Assembly: GCF_020497125.1 (NCBI RefSeq) | Contig: NC_059079.1 | Location: 12,419,553 to 12,483,552 of the forward strand | From: Mauremys mutica | Taxonomy: Eukaryota > Chordata > Testudines > Geoemydidae | DNA length: 64,000 nucleotides | Reading direction: 5' to 3' | Shown: in pieces, positions 25,610 to 36,797 of the stretch | How positions within the stretch are numbered: position 1 is the first letter of the stretch | How the letters are laid out: each line of letters opens with the position of its first letter | Made by a program: the position numbers and the translations under genes | The notes under the pieces: model-generated | What the model was told of the DNA's origin: nothing | The model's database searches: none | The model's input: the letters and a program-made list of their open reading frames with translations, nothing else

Positions 25610-25765
25610 TGTATCAAACTACAGAGACAACGTGGGTGAGGGAATATCTTTTATTGGACCAACTTCTGTTGGTGACAGAGACAAACTTACAAGGGTTCTT
25701 TTACCTCACTCACCTTGTCTCTAATATCCTGGGATCAACATGACTACAACAAACACTGCATAGAG
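25610..25765 (+). mobile_element. Truncated interspersed element with internal inverted arms (GGGTGAG type)
   Basis: AGAGACAACGTGGGTGAG at 25623-25640 and the reverse complement of AGAGACAAGGTGAGTGAG at 25705-25722 form 18-bp arms matching at 16 positions. The right end '...GGATCAACATGACTACAAC' is similar in layout to the ends of the elements at 33182 and 56054 ('AGACTAACACGACTAC'). I recognise this as an abundant turtle repeat. Class is uncertain; a retroelement tail is one possibility. Strand assumes the ACTAC end is the 3' end. Confidence 0.55.
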
Positions 25766-26389
25766 GGATAACTAGCAGATACAATAAATGAGTCTGCTTT
25801 CTCCTCTAGTAAGTGCCACTTCTAATTGGTCATTATGTGACCTTCAAAACATAAGCTTAAAATAAGTTGTCAAGACCAGCACTTCAGCACCAATTTGTGA
25901 CACTCTCAATGTAGAGTTTTTCTAGAAACGTCAGCGCACAAGAGCAGCAGCCATTTACATTCATATTTGAAAATGCTTACTCAGGAATGCCGAGACCGGG
26001 GAAAGTGAAACACGTCTTCAAGAGTCTTTTCTTGAGCTGCACCTAATAGCCGTACATTATAAACTGGGTGAAGCACAAGTTAAACATGAAGAGCAATATT
26101 CATAACAAGGCAGCATCTGATGGGTTTTATAGTTGGTTAAGCAGCCTCAAGATTTGTACCTTGAAATGCAGTAATGTACGTATGATACACTCAAGGTACT
26201 TTGTAGGATTGAACTCTCTGGAGTACGTAGCCATTAAAAGTGAACATCAAGTTAGTAGGCTAGAATGCAGAAATTTGGTTGGGTGAAAATGAACAAGTTC
26301 TTCATGGAATAAAAAAAAAGATTTAAGGTAGATCTCCATTAACCCCATCTCTGTGTACGGAGTTCAAAGACGCTCCATTGGCTGGTGCA
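25766..26389. other. Unassigned non-coding sequence
   Basis: No feature recognised. Confidence 0.4.
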
Positions 26390-26560
26390 GTAAGAGTGGC
26401 GTTGGGGTTTAGAACTGGGAATCAGGACTCATTCTACACCTGCTTATCACTGATTTACTACAAACCCTTAGGCAAGTCAATCCGTGACTCACTTTACCCA
26501 CACATAAATTTGGGTATATTTACCTCCCTTCCAGAGTGCTTATAAAATACTTCAGGTGAA
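26390..26560 (+). repeat. MIR-like CORE-SINE, sense, decayed
   Basis: A MIR-like order of landmarks is visible: 'GAACTGGGAATCAGGACTC', 'TTAGGCAAGTCAATCC', 'GACTCACTTTACCCACAC', then 'CAGAGTGCTTATAAAATAC'. Strongly diverged. Confidence 0.55.
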
Positions 26561-26890
26561 AAGATCTTCAGGTGAAAGACACATGCCACAAAGCATGATC
26601 TGCTCTAATCAGATCAGTCTAAACCAATTAAATATAATAATTTGCTTGATGCGTGTAGGATGCATCAAAATAGTAGATCTCCTGGGACACAGTATCACAT
26701 ACCCCCGGAAAACAGGATTTGCCAGTGTGGCTGAATATAACAGTTATGCCCTTGCATTCCTCTGACTTCAACAAGTAGCCTGTTAACACAGTAACTGGGA
26801 CAACCAGCTACACTGCAGTAGGGAACAGCTTAAGAACGGTTTTAGACAAGATAGGACAGGACAGCATATTAAGTGCATTCAATTCATTCG

Positions 26891-27095
26891 CGGGGGGAGG
26901 GATAGCTCAGTGGTTTGAGCATTGGCCTGCTAAACCCAGGGTTGTGAGTTCAATCCTTGAGGGGGCCACATAGGGATCTGGGGCAAAAATTGGTCCTGCT
27001 AGTGAAGGCAGGGGCTGGACTCGATGACCTTTCAAGGTCCCTTCCAGTTCTAGGAGATTGGTATATCTCCAATTATTACCTTATTACCTATTACC
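26891..27095 (+). mobile_element. CrySINE-type tRNA-derived SINE with CR1-like tail
   Basis: The tRNA-like head begins GGGGGAGGGATAGCTCAGTG, with a Pol III A box at about 26902-26913 and a B box (GAGTTCAATCC) at about 26946-26957. The tRNA-unrelated body includes 'AGGGATCTGGGGCAAAAATT'. The 3' part 'GGACTCGATGACCTTTCAAG' plus 'GTCCCTTCCAGTTCTAGGAG' copies the CR1 3' end, as expected if CR1 reverse transcriptase mobilises it. It ends in short TTATTACC-type repeats. This family is restricted to turtles and is the best taxonomic marker in the window. The copy looks nearly full length and little diverged. Confidence 0.93.
26902..26957 (+). promoter_or_regulatory. Internal Pol III promoter (A and B boxes) of the SINE
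   Basis: TAGCTCAGTGG matches the A-box consensus TRGCNNAGYGG. GAGTTCAATCC is close to the B-box consensus GGTTCGANTCC. The spacing of about 33 nt is tRNA-like. Activity is not implied. Confidence 0.75.
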
Positions 27096-29164
27096 AGTAT
27101 ATGCACCAAGGAAAGCTTTACATTTATATGTACTTAAACGCAGTCAGAGGCCCACAATTGAGCTCTGTTCTCAACGCTACTAGAATAGAGGGTAAAGATT
27201 TAGGTTTTACATTGAATATATTGTTCTCTCTCTAAGTCAGGTTTGACGCCATTTTAGAGTTATGGCCTATCAGAGAAGTCCAGATGTTGAAACAGATTCT
27301 AAATATCTTGGTTCTTTGCACCAGAACTTCTCTTTAGAAAAAAACAAAATGGTTCTCCCACATTTCCAAAAACACCCAGCAAAGCACACTGCATGTGACT
27401 TACAGAGAATGAGTTGTAGAAGCCTTGACCTTGGCTGCCCATCATATCCAGTGGTGAAGTCTACTGTAAATACCCGGAGATTTGATAGCAAACTCAACAT
27501 TCCATAACTTTGCATACAATGGGGAAGGTGGGTTGAGGTCCACAGCTGTTGGTCTCCTAAGATTTATAGACTTAGATGACTTTAGCTCTCTTCCAGTCCT
27601 TTGGGAAAACTCCAGTTTTAGGGACAGATTAATGATAAGAAATTGATGTAGTAGCAATATATCCTGCTTCGTAGTTTGAAAAGTTCTGCATTGAGCAGAT
27701 GAAGTCCAGTGGATTTGCGGTGATTTAGTACCTGAAAACTAATGTCTCCAATATGTCAGTAAATCTGCTAAACGAGGTGGTTTTGTAAGGGCGATTTTTA
27801 AGACGGATTGTCTGAAATGGTGCCAAATTTTATCACTAGTTTAGTCCAATATGGAGTACCCAGACACACTGAGAAAGTTTTCTGGTTCTGAAACTTATCT
27901 GTATATAAACTCAGCATGCGAGAAAGTTCCTTTAACAGAAAGGAGCTTTAAGTTTGATTTGTCTGTTCAGAAGAGAAGCAAACAGGTCTCTTCCCCAATA
28001 CCTGTTTCAATGTGAGAGAAAGGAGTCACAGGTACTATTCTGCTTCATACTGATGTTGCCAGTGCCTCGAAGGAAGCAATGATTTTACTGATGGGGTATG
28101 CCACAGCTATGCTGAGGGGGAAAAAACAGGGGAAGAAATGCCATTCCTGCACATTTGTCTCAAATTTAGAACCCTGGCTGAGATTTTTATTAGAGACCAA
28201 AACCAACCTGGATATTATTAGTCCCATTCAACAGAATTCCTCTGGCAATCTAAAAAGTATAGGAATGGGCGGTTAAGATGCTTACATTTCCAGAGCCCCT
28301 AGATCTGGCTGAGTATAGCAGCATTTAAGGAGAAAGTTGGGATCACTGAGGTTAACACCTTCAATATTTCTTTACTACCAGAAGAAGTGGATTTATGCAT
28401 GCACGTGTATTTTATTAACAATGGCAGCTAAACAGATCATAGACAAAAGCTGGCTCCAATATTCCTCTAATGCCCAATCTAGGTGCAACATAGAAAGGAT
28501 ACAAGTCAGATGTATGACCTGAACATTTTAAGTAACAGCAGAAGTCTCAGTGTTGCAGATGTAGATGCAATATATCAGTTAACAATCACTTACACCAAGA
28601 TCTAGCCCTCTAGATTTTGTAGCAAAGCTGACTTAAAGATCCATATAAAATACATTATGATACTCCTCTTTCCCGTTACTCACGCTGATGATTCAATTAA
28701 TTTAAAACAGCAACGAAATTTCTCCATTGTCTCCAATCCCCTACAAGAGAGTTCCGAAGACATTGGCAGCCTGTGCAAATGTGGGTGGGCATAGAGGTGA
28801 GCAGGAAGATAGGGAGAAATTGCAGAAATAACGAAGAAAAGGAAAGAACAGTAGAAAGAATTGGGGCGGGGGAGGAAAGAAAACAGATGGGAGTATCTAC
28901 AGAACATGAGGGGCAGTGAAGTTGAGTTGAGGGACAAAAGGAAACACTGCAGGCAAATGCTGAAAACAACAGACTTTGATCCATTATAGGAAATTAGAGA
29001 AGCCAGGAGGGAAAGGGCGCATAAGAAGCAAAAGATGTCAAGCAGGTTGGCAGAACAGTGGATAGATTATTCCACAAAACAGTGGATTTTGAATAATCTA
29101 TTAAATAGGTACTTCCTGTGGTACTCTACCAGCTCTGTTGGATGAACAAATACTAGGTGGTAAA
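27096..29164. other. Unassigned non-coding sequence
   Basis: Nothing recognised. Frames are at most 95 codons. Confidence 0.4.
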
Positions 29165-29262
29165 TACATCAAAAGATTGATGGATTTGAAGGCCAGGAGG
29201 GATCATCTAGTCTGACACAATTGCATAATACAGTGTAAGGACTGTAGCACTTCCCTGAATTA
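29165..29262 (-). mobile_element. CR1-like LINE 3' fragment, antisense
   Basis: 'GAAGGCCAGGAGGGATCATC' followed by 'TAGTCTGACACAATTGCATA' is the reverse complement of a CR1 3' end (sense form: ...GTCAGACTAGATGATCC...). Diverged and truncated. Confidence 0.7.
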
Positions 29263-29784
29263 ATTTAATTAATTTCTGCTCTGACAACCAGTGAAATCCA
29301 TTGAGTAAAAAAAATGAAAAATTATTTTCTGTTATTTGCCTAGCTCTAATAGGAACACTTAATGTATCGAATAGAAAGGCAATTCACAATCTACAATTAT
29401 AACAAAACACAACAAATAGTACCCAACTGTTTAATTCCTTTGAAATTACAGAGGGGATGATGGTACAGGCATTATCAGCCTGGCTGGCAGGCTTAAATCT
29501 CAGGTTAGCAAGCATTGGCAAATTTTTCAAGGGCGCCTTTACATTTTTGGTCTTAGCTACTCTTGAAAGTTTCAAGTTGAACCCAGTGAGGAAGCATGAT
29601 CTAAAAATGTTATCCTCTATTATCAGCTGATAAGTCACCCAGCTCTGAGAATAAAAATGGAAGAGGAAAAGCTAGTTTTAAAAACTATTCAAGAGATTCA
29701 CCAACCATCTGTCCCCTCTCTTTAGGTACTTCTCCTGCACTCGCTTGTATTATCAGATGGCAACAGAAGCACATCTTGTGAATC
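29263..29784. other. Unassigned non-coding sequence
   Basis: No feature recognised. Confidence 0.4.
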
Positions 29785-29875
29785 TGGGAGAAGGGGTCTT
29801 GCCCAAGGGAGCATTAAGCTAGACAATTTAGAGATCAGGGTGCCAGACTCCTGTCTCTTCCATAATTCATCCAGC
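29785..29875 (-). repeat. MIR-like fragment, antisense, weak
   Basis: 'GGTCTTGCCCAAGGGAGCAT' and 'GATCAGGGTGCCAGACTCC' resemble the antisense MIR mid and head. 'GTACGCTCTTCGAGGCAGGG' at about 29930-29949 resembles an L2-type LINE tail. Both are short. Confidence 0.35.
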
Positions 29876-32800
29876 TCATTTAATTTGCACTGCAGTCACC
29901 CCGTTGTGCTACAACAACAAGACACAGACTGTACGCTCTTCGAGGCAGGGACCAAATAGAAGACAGAAGGAAAAAAAACAAAACCCAGAAGGATACAGAC
30001 ACAGGAGTCAAAACAGCAGCAAGGGAGTTATGGTCACCTGTAATCCTTACAATTAAAATTTACTGAACTGGTTTTGCAATTTCAAAACCTTCGATCCGCT
30101 ATTCTTCCCATCTGCATCCTTCCCTTCAGTGCAGCTCACACAACATGTTGTGCTGTAAATACACTGGTTGGGGGGAAGGGGAGGGGAAGGAGCCTGAGAT
30201 GCCTTCAGAAATGTAATTGTGGATGTCACTGGGAACGGGGGTTACTGGTAACCATGGAAAGGAGCACAAACCCAATAGAGACAAGCGGTTCTGTTGGGGG
30301 GCTGGGGTGAGAACAGGCGAGGTTGCCATTCAGATCTCTTTGTACAGCGCCCGTTACGGATGGCTGAGCACAGGAACGAACGTTCAAGCTAAGTTCTAGC
30401 GTCAAGTGGGGCTCATCTTTTAATTTTCTCAAGGCAGACACGTTCGCCAGCTAGAGCGACATGAAAGGCAACGACATGGCCACTTTACGGGTTTTCCTTG
30501 CAGACACTTGCCAACCAGCAGAGAATAGTTGGCTTAACCAGAGCCCTCCCATCTGCTTTTGTTTTCAAATGTGCTCTTCAGTCCTGGGCTACACTCAGCC
30601 CTTAAAGTCAATAGGCATCTGTTCTCCTCCACCCCTCGCAATCTGCCCCAAACTGCCTTTCTGACAGCTATCAATCAAGTAGTAATATGCTGACCACAAG
30701 ACCCAGTGGGACATGATTTTCAAGTCAAATGTAGCAGTTAGCATAAATAGAGCATTGCCCTGTTTTTATGATTCTGCAGCTGCTGCTAGGGACTCTGAAT
30801 GCAACAAAAGTAAGGGGGGGAAAAAGGCAAAGGAAAATGGCAATTCTACTTTTCTGAGTCATAACAATTATGACGTTGTGATAAGAAACGCTTTTCTATG
30901 AATTTTTAAGTACCAATAATCCTGTTTTGCAATTGTCCCCAGGGAAAGAGAGGCGAGAGACTGAATGGGATTGACAGCTATTTTCATCCTGACAAACCCG
31001 GCTACGACTTAGCCATCCTCAGCCTCACCCGCCCTATTCCTGACACTACCTGGCTTCTAAGCTTCCTTTCGCCCCTAGAATAAAGGCCGTGCCCCTTTCA
31101 ATACATTTAAATGGAAGATATATTCCTACAAAAGCGATTCTGAAAGCCAGCATTTATTTTTGAACACTGAGTGTAAGACTCCGCGTAATGAAGCTCTCAA
31201 TGCGCATGTGTCATGGTTTTCCGAAATACTTTGCAGAAAAGTGGGGAAGCAAAAGAAAGCACAAATACTAAGAGAGCCCACTTCTCTACCACCACCACCT
31301 TCTATACCAAGTGGGCCAACAAATTCCATGTGAAGCTAACCCCAAGCAACCTTCATCTTGCTAACTACTAACACACTGATGTGAGCAGCACACCGTATGC
31401 CCTGGAACAAATGGCTCCATGAGTTACCATCTGTACAAGTTCATTCCTACTAATGGTTCCGTGCTATGTTCTCCTGAATATACTCCACATTGTCTCCCAC
31501 CTCTTTCTATGAAGACCATGCAATGATCAAAATGACTAATTTTCCGTTTTTCCAAAAATTCCAGGTTAAGTAAGCCCAGAACAAATATCAAAAATGTCCT
31601 CACGGCATTCTGCCATAATTATCTAATTTCTAGCTTCAAAACCAGCATTTCAGCAGTTCCAACAATGCACGTGTCAGTGATACAGTAACCCTAAATTTCT
31701 AGGAGTTTTGTGGCAAATTCACAGAAGTCACATCTGAGGCGATCTTTAGTTTGCTTAGAAGTTTCAATTGATCGACGCACCTGTGGTATGAAGTTTAGCG
31801 GGCCACAAACAGCTGAATACAAGCTCTTGCTCCACTGATGGCAGCTCTGATATCTCTGCGCAAGGAGGACCTTGCCTTTACGTTTAGTGGAATACAATGC
31901 CAAAATATATATTAGTACACCTATAGAACCAGGGATGTGCTGCCATATCATTCCTAAAGCAAATGAGCACTGCACACAGCAAGCAACTGGATTATTGATA
32001 CACAGCTCTTCACTTACATGATTATACACGTTGCAGCTATTCCACTTGCTGGCTTGAAAAAATTCAGCACCAATACCTGAAACGTGATGTGTATCTGGCA
32101 TATTTTGGTTACTTTCATTATGTCCACTACCAGCAGTCATTGGGGCACCAGGAAGATGCAGACTAACAGCACAGAAAGATGGGAGACTGGGAAGCAACCA
32201 ACATTTTAACGCTCCAAGACTGGTTTTAAATTCTCTCTTTTTAAACTAGACCACAGACCATCACACGTTAAAAAAAACTATAGATTTCTCAGTGACATTC
32301 TATGTATGCTCCAAAAAACAAGATCCTTAAATCAAAAATGCATTTTTTTTAAAGCTTGTTAGATTAGGAATAAACCTGTTTATATTTTGCCTTTTTGTGA
32401 AAACAGCACCATCGCCAGAATTAATGCATGCAAATGAATTTGTTTTCTATAGAATCAAATGAATTATGAATGATGTGAAGGAAAGCTGCCATGAAAATGG
32501 TGTTTAGTGTCTTGAGATGTTCTGCTATACACTAAATTTTCTATTCCATTAATTTCTATGGCACCTCACATACAAGTCTGTCTCGCTTTCACTCAACTCC
32601 ACATCTTTTCCAGGGCCCCAGTTTTTTGACTAGTTACTGATTTTTGCCTGTGTCAAAGTGACTTGTCTGAACAGAGAGACTTGGTAGCTTTTTTTGGTTT
32701 TGAAACCCTGGATTTCCAGTATCCACCACTTTGCTGGAGCTAGTAGACCACATTGCAATTCAGACATTTTATACGACCAGATGCCGCCTGCCCTCAGCAG

Positions 32801-33173
32801 CAGATCATGCAGGTAGTAAATATACACTAGATCACAGTGCAGTGACCCAGGTTACCCAGGGGATTGTCTACAGAATGTCAATATCAGTAACTTCAGTAAT
32901 ACCCCTTGCTGACATTCTTCCAACTGTAATGCTGTTTGTACATTGCAAAAGGGGAAAAACAAAAAAGAGGAAGAGGCTGGCTCTTTTGCTTCTTTACAAA
33001 ATTCACAAGACCTTCCAACAAACCCAAAGGAATCCACCAAACAGGGATCAAAAGTTAACCTATGTGGTCAGCTGTCCTTGACAGACAGCAAGACAGACAG
33101 ATGAGAAACAAACCACCGGAGGTCTCACCAAGCCCCTCCTTCCCCCCTTTTGAGACAGGGACAGAGAGATTAC
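29876..33173. other. Unassigned non-coding sequence with one longer minus-strand frame
   Basis: No repeat family recognised. The minus-strand frame at 31691-32197 (168 codons from a TTG, 149 from the first ATG at 32138-32140) is the longest outside repeats or skewed sequence. It encodes a hydrophobic stretch in its middle but no domain I know, and no start context, splice structure or codon pattern supports it. I treat it as a chance frame. Confidence 0.35.
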
Positions 33174-33181
33174 AACTATAC

Positions 33182-33319
33182 TACACATGCGTCTGATGAA
33201 GTGGGTATTCACCCACGAAAGCTTATGCTCCAATACATCTGTTAGTCTTTAAGGTGCCACAGGACTCATGGTTGCTTTTTACAGATCCAGACTAACACGA
33301 CTACCCCTCTGATACTTGA
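33182..33319 (+). mobile_element. Truncated retroelement-like insertion, 138 bp, with 8-bp target duplication
   Basis: The insertion starts TACACATGCGTCTGATGAAG and ends AACACGACTACCCCTCTGAT plus ACTTGA. It is flanked by AACTATAC at 33174-33181 and again at 33320-33327. It belongs to an abundant turtle repeat with the core 'CACGAAAGCTTATGCTCC' and 'AGACTAACACGACTAC'. The 52-bp copy at 56054 preserves the same end in opposite orientation, so one end is constant and the other truncated, as for LINE- or Penelope-like retrotransposition. Strand assumes the constant end is 3'. Family assignment is unresolved. Confidence 0.8.
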
Positions 33320-33680
33320 AACTATACCTGTGTGTCTGGGAGGTGCACACTACAAGTCGAACTGACAAATGCACCTGCAAAAGCCATTTATTTGGGTAAC
33401 AAAGTTTTATCAAGCAAACAGCGAGAAGGAAAGTCTCCATGCACATCAAGGAGAAAGCAGTGACAGCAGGAGGAAAGAACTCAGCCCTTATGCACCCTGT
33501 ACAGTTCACAAACCTACCTTCAGGCAACCATAAGGGCACATGTGTTCTCCTCCAGTAACAGGTGTCCTGCACCTCCATTACTAGGCCAAACACCACCACG
33601 TCTGCCAATCCCAGTCACTTACCTGCAACCACTCCCTCCCTCTCTAAAGATCTCCCAACACCACCTCCCTGCTATCTATC

Positions 33681-33688
33681 CCCCCCCC

Positions 33689-33749
<61 letters not shown>
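33681..33749. repeat. (CA)n microsatellite preceded by a C tract
   Basis: A run of C residues (33680-33691) passes directly into 59 nt of uninterrupted CA repeat (33691-33749, about 29 units). The histidine/threonine-rich frames at 33542-33831 come from this repeat. Likely length-polymorphic. Confidence 0.97.
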
Positions 33750-33753
<4 letters not shown>

Positions 33754-33839
33754 GCCACCTGCTTCTCCAGCTACCCCTCCACCTTGCCTTCTCTTCATCG
33801 CTTAATGCCTACCCTGCAACCCTCTGACTGATTGCTCCT

Positions 33840-34920
33840 CCCCCAACTCAGTCTTAGAAGTCAGACTGGAAGGCACCCAACATTTCTTCTCTGATTCTGC
33901 TCCCAATAGGGTCTCTGATGACCTCCTGCTGGCCAAATCTCAAGGTGTCTGCTCTGTCCAAACATCTCTGCTGCTGACATCCTCTCCTTGACATCTTGGA
34001 CATATGTTCTCCTCCTACCCCTCTAATCGCATGTTCTGTGGATTTTACTTTCCTATTCCCCCGCTTCTACTCTGTGGGCATTTCCCCAGGGCATTGTCCT
34101 CAGCCCTTTGCGCTTCTCACTTTACACCATGTGTCTGATTTCAGCTTGCAGGATTCAGCGATCATCTACATGCTGATGACTCACATCTCTCTCCACCCCT
34201 AAAGCCTTACCTTTGATCCAACTCTGTCTCAGCTCGTCTCTTACATCTCCTCTTGAATGTCTTATCACCAGCTCAAACTGAACAGAGCCAAAACCCAAAC
34301 TTTCCAAGTCATCTCCTCTCCTACCACTGTTGACACCCACCCCAGCCGCATCTTCTGCCTCACTCACACCTGCAATCTGGGGATTATTTTCAATTCCTTC
34401 CTCTGCCTCACTCCAGACAATAAGACCATTTCCTAATCCTGCCGCTCCTTCCTCCATATTCCATCCTTTTCTCTCCATCCCCATATTTCCCTTTCAGGAG
34501 CTCATCACAACCCAGTTTTATTATTTCAACATCCTCCCCCTGTCCCCTCCAAGTGTTCGGAGGTACATGTTGCCTCCAAACAAAAGGTTACCCACCGAAC
34601 ACCTCTTCCTTGCCCTGTTTGAACTTCCCATGAATCCTTCCACTGGCTTCACCGTCAGCATCATCCCAAATTTAAGCCTCGTCACCACCACCAAAGCTTT
34701 TCATGACTTGGCTCATCCCCTCTCACAAAGCTTGACGTTGCTTGGCAACCCTCGAGTCTATCCATGCTTCCAACCTGGTGTGCCAGTTTGTCAGATTCTC
34801 AGCTCTGTGCCTCTTCCATGCAGCCCCCAAGTATGAGACCTCCCTGAGCTTCTCCACAAAACCCCTAACCCATCCACAATAAAGTCCCTCTTGCAGACCT
34901 ACTTCTCCTGTGCTGCGTAT
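33840..34920 (+). mobile_element. L2-like LINE remnant (reverse transcriptase region to 3' part)
   Basis: Frame-broken plus-strand translation shows decayed landmarks of an L2-type reverse transcriptase. There is a 'GHCPQPFALLTLH' step (34090-34130) in the place of the usual 'G..LSPLLF.LYT', then 'HADDSHLS' near 34170 at the YADD catalytic box, then 'LTHTCNLGIIFNSF' near 34358-34399 where L2 proteins have 'V.NLGVIFD'. Stops and frame changes are frequent, so it is long dead. The 168-codon frame at 34330-34836 is part of this remnant. The (CA)n tract lies just upstream. Confidence 0.65.
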
Positions 34921-35542
34921 AGCAAATCAAGTCTGTCTCATCAGTCGGACTGCGAGCTTCTCTGAGCCAGGTGTGAACTTCTTCAGTTTTTGGAAAGAGC
35001 CCAAAGCACAAATGAGCCACCACCGTAAATAATTGGGGATCAGTAGATATTTCTGAGAAGCCACAGCACCTAAAGATCCATGCGCTCAGGATTTTGGGCG
35101 GCTGGTCTGCAGCATTACTACTCATAACTAGAAGCCAGGTCTCCCGAGTTCCAGTCCTGTGCATCATCCACTACAAATGCCTTCCCTTTATCCATATAAG
35201 ATTCATGAGGATTGTTATAATGCTGAACACAAGGATAGGCTCAGGGTGGGGTGAGATGTACATGCATGTACTCACTGTCTCACCCTCCTGCCCACATTGA
35301 TCCCTTCAGGTCCACCAGCCTGGAAGTGCAGGGGCTGAGCTGGCAGTCCCCAAAGCCATGGTTTAAAGCAGCCAACGTGGAACCCTACAATAAGATTGTT
35401 CTGAAAGTAACAAGGCAAACAATCCTCAAAAAACAAAACAAAAAGCCTGTGAAGCCACACTGGTCAGCCAGACGATGCTATAAATGTTTCCGTTTTGGTA
35501 GCGTGTACAGTCCTTATCAGACGGTCCCACTCACCTAGTCCG
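34921..35542. other. Unassigned sequence with a MIR-like scrap
   Basis: 'AGAAGCCAGGTCTCCCGAGT' followed by 'TCCAGTCCTGTGCATCATCC' at about 35130-35170 resembles the antisense head of a MIR element. Nothing else recognised. Confidence 0.4.
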
Positions 35543-35832
35543 AGGCCTGGTCTACACTGGGGGGGAGAGAAAGAGGGGGAAGAAATCGATCTAAGATCTC
35601 GTAGCTGAAGCTGCATATTTTAAATCAACTTACCTCCCGTCCTCACAGCGCAGGATCGACGGCTGCGGCTCCCCCGTCGACTCAGCTTCCACCTCTCGCC
35701 CTGGTGGAGTTCTGGAGTCGACGGGGAGCACGTTCGGGGATCAATTTATCGCGTCTAGACGAGATGTGATAAATCAATCCCCGATAGATCGATTGTTACC
35801 CGCCAATGCGGCGGATAGTGTGGACGTACCCT
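35543..35832. mobile_element. MITE, about 290 bp (GGTCTACACT / GTGTGGACGTACCC ends)
   Basis: It starts AGGCCTGGTCTACACTGGGG and ends AGTGTGGACGTACCCT. The ends share the GTCYACACT core as inverted repeats but differ at the very tips. The interior has several GTCGAC and ATCGAT palindromes: 'GGGATCAATTTATCGCGTC' faces 'GATAAATCAATCCCCGA' as near-complementary arms at about 35738-35786. No coding potential. Same MITE group as those at 2936 and 19346. Confidence 0.75.
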
Positions 35833-36199
35833 GAAATTAGGGGCTTGACCCTACCCAGTGCAGGTGCAGAGCAATATTCATGCTCCCCACCATTTTATAG
35901 GGGTGTGGGGGAAACATGATCCTGCATTTACCAGAGCGCAGCCGCAGGAGTGCCCCAATGACCCCTGCCTAGCACCAGATGCTGGGCATGAGGGAAGGGC
36001 TAAGGTTAGAGGGGGAACCAGACAGACTCCAGCCAGCAGGAACAGCTGCCAAAGCTGGATCTTCGGACACTCAGAGATCTTCCTACAGCTTGGACTGGGC
36101 ATTCTCTGCCTGTACTGATCGGCTGCTTCCTCCAAGCCTCTGCCTTTCCTCCCCTCAGTCTCTCAGACCTGCCCCTCCTACCCTTTTCTCCCCACCCTG
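35833..36199. other. Unassigned non-coding sequence
   Basis: Overlapping short frames on both strands, no recognised domain. Confidence 0.4.
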
Positions 36200-36466
36200 T
36201 CCCCCGCTTCCCTTCAATACACCCCCCTTCACTTTTCTTCCCATGCAGCTGATCCCCCCGAACCAAAAAACAGTGGCAGTAGCGTGTCATCTGCTGCCAT
36301 CCGCCCTGCTTGTGTGTCCTACCTCTTCCCCCACCCTGCAGCTGTCTTCTCTGTTTAGACTACAAGCTGTTCAAGGCAAGGACTGTCTGCTACTGTTTGT
36401 AAAGGGCCTAGTGCAGTGAGGCCCCCTTCCTGGTTGGTCTTTAGGCACTACCAAAATAAACAGAAT
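36200..36466 (+). repeat. L2/L3-like LINE 3' untranslated tail
   Basis: A C-rich stretch is followed by 'TTAGACTACAAGCTGTTCAA', 'GGCAAGGACTGTCTGCTAC' and 'TTTGTAAAGGGCCTAGTGCA', then 'GGTCTTTAGGCACTACC' and an A-rich end. This is the pattern of the 'aagctcttcggggcaggga' LINE tail. It may belong to the same insertion as 33840-34920 or be independent. Confidence 0.6.
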
Positions 36467-36597
36467 TAACAAGAGTGTAGTTAAGTTCATTAGCATCAGG
36501 ATTTGAAACCCATACAAGCCCAGTCTCTGCCCACGGTTGCCCCTTTTTAATCTAATGCTTCAGTTAGATATTGTATTGTGGTCGCAACCCTCCCCCA

Positions 36598-36797
36598 TGT
36601 GCTAGGTGTTGTATAAACATAGGGGGAGAAAGTTCCTGCCTCCAAGAGCCACAAGTCTAAACAGACGGGGGACAGGAGGGGAAACAAAAGCATGGAGAAG
36701 GTCACACGGTCACAGGGCAGGTCACTGGCAGACGCTGGTATAGAACCCAGGTCTGACCCCTAGCGCAGTGTCCTAACCACTAGTCCACACTGCTGTG
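36598..36797 (-). repeat. MIR-like CORE-SINE, antisense, nearly full length
   Basis: From left to right: 'TGCTAGGTGTTGTATAAACA', 'AAGGTCACACGGTCACAGGG', 'ATAGAACCCAGGTCTGACCC' and 'GTCCTAACCACTAGTCCACA'. This is a complete antisense order from 3' part through core to tRNA-like head. Confidence 0.8.

Noticed and set aside
26891..26965. tRNA gene
   Set aside because: The tRNA-like head has A and B boxes but lacks a proper cloverleaf 3' half and continues into a SINE body and CR1-like tail.
33542..33831. Histidine/threonine repeat proteins
   Set aside because: They are translations of the (CA)n microsatellite.
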